Of a stretch of DNA of 64,000 nucleotides, positions 60,231-64,000 are shown piece after piece (position 1 is the stretch's first letter; the number at the start of each line of letters is the position of its first letter). Both the position numbers and the translations under genes were made by a program. This DNA comes from Rhizobium sp. WSM4643 (lineage in GTDB: Bacteria; Pseudomonadota; Alphaproteobacteria; Rhizobiales; Rhizobiaceae). The DNA is taken from positions 563,413 to 627,412 of the forward strand of contig NZ_CP104041.1 of NCBI RefSeq assembly GCF_025152745.1. The letters run 5' to 3'. The notes beneath the pieces were generated by a model. The model saw only the letters and a list, made by a program, of their open reading frames with translations, was not told the DNA's origin and did not search any database.

Positions 60231-60538
60231 GATGGCAGTTCATCAGCAAAGCCTTAAAAAGCAATTCACCCAGATTGATTAGCGACTCATTCAAACATAA
60301 CAAGAACATCAGCGGGGCGGCTGCCAATCTGAAATTGAGGCATGGAGTGCGGGATGCGCGAGCCGCCGATCAGCGAAGCCGTGGGAGACGCTGAGCGTGA
60401 GGAGGTGATCGCCTATCGAAGGGCGCCGCTATCGGCATTCTGCTGGAGGACGGCCGATTGGTGATCTGGTGGCGGGTGCGATAATGAGCGAGTATATTTC
60501 CATGTCGGGTGAAACGGCGTTCACCGCAGCATCCTGGA
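60231..60538. other. Gene-free stretch, part of a gene-poor region
   Basis: I see no intact gene here. Short frames occur on both strands (for example MREPPISEAVGDAEREEVI from about 60354) but without Shine-Dalgarno or family likeness. Confidence 0.4.
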
Positions 60539-60748
60539 TCAGTGCTTCGGGGATGCCCCAAGGTTGACGAAAAGACATCCATTGCCGATCTCTATTTGTG
60601 TCAGAAGGTCCGCCCTTACCTCTTCGCCAACAACCGCTTTTAAGTGCCGCCACTTTTGGCCCTTCGGATGTGCAGGCACCGGTACGCCTTCTCGCAAAAA
60701 TAGCGTTACTTCAGGAGCTTCATCTGATTTGTAGATGCAAATTCTCAC
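60539..60748 (-). CDS. Small hypothetical protein with GTG start (69 aa)
   Basis: From GTG at 60748 the protein begins VRICIYKSDEAPEVTLFLRE (first residue Met in vivo) and ends LFVNLGASPKH. AGGAG lies 8 bases before the GTG, the best start signal in this gene-poor tract. Charged, soluble, no known domain. It is the only supported gene between the glycosyltransferase and the aldo/keto reductase. Function unknown. Confidence 0.45.
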   Translation of the reverse strand: MRICIYKSDEAPEVTLFLREGVPVPAHPKGQKWRHLKAVVGEEVRADLLTQIEIGNGCLFVNLGASPKH

Positions 60749-61674
60749 CGGCTCAACTCCTGTTGGCAGCAAATATTGTGCACTGCAAAACAGCAAATGG
60801 CAAACACTCATTTGCCGGCTAAGTCAACATTGGGCCGGATTCTGGCAGCTAGCGTTGAAGTGGCGGCGGCAGGTCCAAAGGATTGGCATCGGATTACGCG
60901 GGCTTCCAGGCCGCCGCACGGATCGTCGGCGCACCTGCAGCAATGAGTTGACGGTGAGTTCATCGGCAACACCGGCCGCCACGCCGCCAGGCTAGCAATG
61001 CGCGTGGTAAAGGGCTGGCGGTTGGAGGACGCGCGAATTGCCTTTCCAACGACTTGGTTGTCCGTGAGAGTGGCGTGTGAACTGGCCGGGGCGCGGTTAA
61101 AAGAAGGCGGCGGGCCCTCATGTTGCCCACCGCCCACCCCTCCCGGCGTCCGCCGCCACGGTCGGGAGGAGCGCTGAGCCTATCTGAGCCAGGCCACGGT
61201 TTGTATCCAAGCAGATAAACAAAAATGCGGTGTCATTCCACAGTCACATAAGCATTTGTGAGGAGTGTTTTGCCGCCAGGCGAATGTCATTGAAGTTGTT
61301 GCGGTCGCCGCCGCCGTGCCTGTGGATAGGCTGTGGATATCCGGTGGACGACACGATCAATCAGCGGGCGATAACGTCGCAGATGGCAATCGCATGTTGC
61401 CTATCCGTTCCGAATCTCATCATTCTGCCGTTGCTGCTGTCGACCTCCGCCGCAAACGTCGTCGACCGCATGCCACGGGCGCTCCGACTGATGTCGTGGA
61501 GCGCCCTTTTCTTTGGATTCGGCGTCTCGTCACAAAAGAGGTATGAGAACCGATAGCTGAGCCTCGCATATCGTTGTTCATGCCATAGATTACGCCAATC
61601 GGTCGTCGATCAATCGGGCGACACCGACCCCGGTGACCGGCCGGTACCTATTCATAACTTTCGGGAGTTGCATG
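60749..61674. other. Gene-free stretch of about 900 bases
   Basis: No supported gene, RNA or mobile element was found. Open frames at 60808-61137 (minus) and 61230-61556 (plus) have low-complexity or atypical translations and no convincing start signals. Confidence 0.4.
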
Positions 61675-62664
61675 ATGGAATATCGACGTTTGGGAAAGTC
61701 GGGCCTGAAGGTGAGCGAGTTCTCTTTCGGCTCATGGGTCACGTTCGGCAAACAGGTCGATGGAGGCGACGCCGTCGACCTGATGAAGCTTGCCTACGAC
61801 AACGGGGTGAACTTCTTCGACAATGCTGAAGGATACGAGAGCGGCAAGTCCGAGATCGTGATGGGCGAGGCGCTCAACCGGCTTGGCTGGAGCCGTGACA
61901 GCTTCGTCGTCTCCAGCAAGGTCTTCTGGGGAGGCCAGAAGCCCACACAGCGCGGCCTGTCGCGCAAGCATGTGACCGATGCCTGCCATGCAGCGCTCAA
62001 GCGGCTTCAGGTCGACTATCTCGACCTTTACTTCTGCCACCGCCCGGATATCGACACGCCGATCGAGGAAACGGTCCGGGCAATGCATGATCTCGTCGCC
62101 CAAGGCAAGGTGCTCTATTGGGGCACGTCGGAATGGTCCGCACAGCAATTGACGGAAGCCTACGCCGTTGCCCGGGACTTGCGCATCACGCCGCCGACCA
62201 TGGAGCAGCCGCAGTACAACATCTTCGAACGCCAGAAGGTCGAGTCCGATTACTTGCCGCTCTATGACCTGATGGGCCTTGGCACCACGATCTGGTCGCC
62301 GCTGGCCTCCGGCGTCCTGACCGGCAAATACAACGACGGTGTTCCGGCCGACAGCCGTATGAACCTGCCGGGCTACGAATGGCTGAAGGAGAAGTGGTCC
62401 AGCGATGCCGGCCGCTCCCAGCTCAGACAAGTCGGCGAGCTCGCCAAGCTCGCGGACGAGATCGGCCTGTCGATCACGCATCTCGCCCTTTTGTGGTGCC
62501 TTGCCAATCGAAACGTCTCGACCGTCATTCTCGGAGCCTCGCGCGCCAGCCAGTTGCAGGACAATCTCGCGGCCCTCTCACACCGACAGAAGATGACGTC
62601 TGACGTTCTGGACCGGATCGACACGATCGTCGGAAACAAGCCCGAAGGACCGCGTCGCTTCTAA
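61675..62664 (+). CDS. Aldo/keto reductase (YghZ/Kv-beta-like)
   Basis: A 329-residue NADPH-dependent AKR. MEYRRLGKSGLKVSEFSFGSW begins it (in parts); catalytic tetrad candidates are Asp in YDNGVNFFDNAEGY (with Tyr about 61), Lys in VVSSKVFWG and His in LYFCHRPD. ALLWCLANRNVSTVILGAS near the end is the cofactor-binding helix region, and it resembles the voltage-gated potassium channel beta group. ATG 61675 is 7 bases after GGGAG; ATG 61672 is the alternative. Broad aldehyde or methylglyoxal reduction is likely. Confidence 0.9.
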   Translation: MEYRRLGKSGLKVSEFSFGSWVTFGKQVDGGDAVDLMKLAYDNGVNFFDNAEGYESGKSEIVMGEALNRLGWSRDSFVVSSKVFWGGQKPTQRGLSRKHVTDACHAALKRLQVDYLDLYFCHRPDIDTPIEETVRAMHDLVAQGKVLYWGTSEWSAQQLTEAYAVARDLRITPPTMEQPQYNIFERQKVESDYLPLYDLMGLGTTIWSPLASGVLTGKYNDGVPADSRMNLPGYEWLKEKWSSDAGRSQLRQVGELAKLADEIGLSITHLALLWCLANRNVSTVILGASRASQLQDNLAALSHRQKMTSDVLDRIDTIVGNKPEGPRRF

Positions 62665-62673
62665 GAACAAATC

Positions 62674-62708
62674 TCCCTCGACGAGCCGGATTAAGTGTCG
62701 TCGAGGGA
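62674..62708 (+). terminator. Hairpin after the aldo/keto reductase gene
   Basis: TCCCTCGACGA (62674-62684) and TCGTCGAGGGA (62698-62708) form a perfect 11-bp stem with a 13-base loop, 10 bases after the stop. No T-run follows, so termination strength is uncertain. Confidence 0.5.
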
Positions 62709-63055
62709 AAAGCGCCAGCTATGTTACCAGCACCATGGTGCTGCGGGCGGCGGTGGGAATGTTCGAGAATGTGAGGTGCCGCGTAGCGACCCGTACATCC
62801 CAATTTCGGTCGTTAGCGAAGCACGTCTTCATCGCAGGCTGCCGCCCCGCTAGTTGCCCCAGACGACGGCTTCCTCATGACGCTTGATCAGGTGGCGCAA
62901 GCTCTCGAAGACGGACCTGACAAACTCGGCGAAGTGATGAGCACGATTTCGTGCTGGCGCGGGAGTAGAGCCTCTCGGGCGGGTCGGGCAACTGCCCGGG
63001 CGATTATTTCCGTGCCAGCGGTTATCTCTAAAGCGCCGGATGCTGAGAAGGATCT
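62709..63055. other. Gene-free stretch (about 350 bases)
   Basis: No gene with a start signal or family likeness was found on either strand. Confidence 0.4.
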
Positions 63056-63268
63056 TCAGATTCCAAGCACGGTCACGAGCGGGGGCGTGAAGTCCTTGAA
63101 GCCCAATCTCGGCCAGTCGCACCTTGTGTCAAACCTCGTTTTCGGTTCGTGGCGCTGACATTTCGGGTTGGTCTTGAAGGCGTATCCGGGCAAGGTGACA
63201 TATCTGGCATTTGCCGTGCAAAGGGCAATGGCGATGCACAGCGTCAATGCGGAGCACATGGTTCTCAT
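63056..63268 (-). CDS. Small secreted protein (70 aa)
   Basis: From ATG 63268 (GGAGGTG 5 bases upstream) the protein begins MRTMCSALTLCIAIALCTANA, a clear signal peptide, followed by a short basic mature part of about 49 residues (YAFKTNPKCQRHEPKTRFD) with two cysteines (KCQ and TRCDW) that could form a disulfide. No family recognised. Short secreted Cys-containing proteins occur widely in rhizobia; role unknown. Confidence 0.55.
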   Translation of the reverse strand: MRTMCSALTLCIAIALCTANARYVTLPGYAFKTNPKCQRHEPKTRFDTRCDWPRLGFKDFTPPLVTVLGI

Positions 63269-63489
63269 GGCACACCTCCAGGCGTCGTAGGAACCTTCAA
63301 GTGCGGAGAATTTCCGGTCGATAGTTCTCCCACTTTTGCCGGCCCCCCGCCATTCGCCTAATAGGAGGTGGCGTGGCGTCGTGAGTAATCCATTTAGTGG
63401 AGCATTGGCTAAGCGTTCAAGAAACCTGCATAAAATCCCAGACCTCATCGGGGTCGGTGGCGTCCAGCCATACGCTGAGGATTCATCGA

Positions 63490-63729
63490 AACGATACTTT
63501 CGAACGCACAGGCTGGTCGGGCGCCTCGATGACGAACGAAATCGGCGGATCGCAATCGGGCGTCACCACGTCAAGCAACCGGCCGGCGCAAGCGGACGCT
63601 ACAAGCTTCCGGCTATCGTCTCGATCTGACCGACGCGAGCGGCAAGACCGAGACCATGAGCATGTTCGAGCCGGACAAAGGTTCCGACGGTCAACGGCAA
63701 CAACTACCTGAAGGATGATGGGAAATAGA
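63490..63729 (+). pseudogene. Degenerate gene fragment in three reading frames
   Basis: Consecutive frames give TFERTGWSGASMTNEIGG, then ASGRYKL, then SGYRLDLTDASGKTETMSMF with EPDKGS, and finally VNGNNYLKDDGK before a stop at about 63729. Each segment reads naturally but needs a frame change to continue, at about 63600 and 63685. This looks like the C-terminal half of a decayed small beta-rich protein gene; parent family not identified. Confidence 0.4.
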
Positions 63730-63941
63730 GAGGCAGCGCCCAAGCTGTTGATAAATCCGGCTTATACGGCGACGTCATTGATCTCGGTCGGCTGGAAAGC
63801 CACCGTGGGTATCAGTCACTTCGAGCCCTCGGCGAATAGGCGAATCACCGGAAATCTGTGTCATGTCGTCGGCCGTCTCGGCGGGCTGAAACGGACGGTT
63901 TGGTTAAGCATTTGTAAATTGGTAACGAATCGAGGCATATA

Positions 63942-63986
63942 GTAACTGCGCAACTGAAGCGCTTTCGTTCAAAATTGCGCAGTTAC
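63942..63986. repeat. Perfect 12-bp inverted repeat at the window edge
   Basis: GTAACTGCGCAA (63942-63953) and TTGCGCAGTTAC (63975-63986) flank a 21-base spacer. It could be an operator, a hairpin or an end of a mobile element; the gene beyond the edge is not visible. Confidence 0.5.
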
Positions 63987-64000
63987 CTGGGAAAAAGATC

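Noticed and set aside
61230..61556. A 108-codon plus-strand frame before the aldo/keto reductase
   Set aside because: Cys/Leu-rich translation of atypical composition, no start signal, no conserved motif.
1..64000. CRISPR arrays, tRNA or rRNA genes, prophage or conjugation genes, restriction-type defence islands
   Set aside because: No regularly spaced repeats, tRNA-like cloverleaf ends, or hallmark phage, transfer or defence proteins were seen; the only defence-adjacent module is parDE.

Overview
The window reads as a high-GC alphaproteobacterial replicon of the Rhizobiaceae, most likely a Rhizobium leguminosarum/etli-type plasmid or accessory replicon. This is inferred from protein character, from the ABC-transporter-plus-regulator catabolic islands, from a rhizobial IS630-type insertion sequence and intergenic palindromes, and from promoter-like sites that fit the alphaproteobacterial general stress sigma factor EcfG/RpoE2 (GGAAC-N18/19-TT). 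No rRNA, tRNA, CRISPR array or replication origin was recognised. No database search was run; family names come from visible motifs and general resemblance.

Layout. 1-1.9 kb: aromatic aminotransferase followed by the first codons of a thiamine-pyrophosphate enzyme, with a divergent Lrp/AsnC regulator. 1.9-4.7 kb: iron-complex ABC importer. 5-7.3 kb: small hypotheticals, a scrambled histidine-kinase remnant, and a ParD/ParE toxin-antitoxin pair with its operator. 7.4-11.1 kb: trehalose/maltodextrin genes treZ-malQ. 11.1-14.5 kb: a run of small stress-type proteins, two of them behind EcfG-like promoters. 14.5-19.5 kb: LacI regulator with paired operators, amino-acid-type ABC importer (permease and ATPase fused) and an FAD oxidoreductase. 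20-24.7 kb: an endonuclease/cardiolipin-synthase/YbhN trio like the E. coli ybhP-clsB-ybhN locus, under EcfG-like promoters, plus a DUF763 protein. 24.8-25.8 kb: IS630-family element. 25.9-31 kb: EamA exporter, LysR regulator with YeiH-family transporter, cold-shock protein, secreted protein, acetyltransferase.

31-48.4 kb is the centrepiece: two divergent operons that look like an oxidative hexuronate (galacturonate/glucuronate) catabolic island. The minus-strand operon carries a GntR/FadR regulator, a uronate-dehydrogenase-like enzyme, an SMP-30 lactonase, a DapA-family keto-deoxy-aldarate dehydratase/aldolase and a complete peptide-family ABC importer. The plus-strand operon carries a second peptide-family importer with a fused double ATPase and two enolase-superfamily dehydratases. 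Together they would import a uronate or oligouronide, oxidise it to an aldarolactone, open it, and dehydrate it toward a 2-oxoglutarate semialdehyde precursor; the final semialdehyde dehydrogenase is not in the window.

48.4-64 kb: rhizobial palindromes, flavin reductase, nitroreductase, ArsR regulator; a four-gene phosphorelay cluster with a very large MASE1/multi-PAS sensor kinase and three receiver proteins; an NmrA-like oxidoreductase, a secreted alpha/beta hydrolase, a frameshifted membrane glycosyltransferase, an aldo/keto reductase, and a gene-poor tail with two small proteins, one degenerate gene and a 12-bp inverted repeat at the edge.
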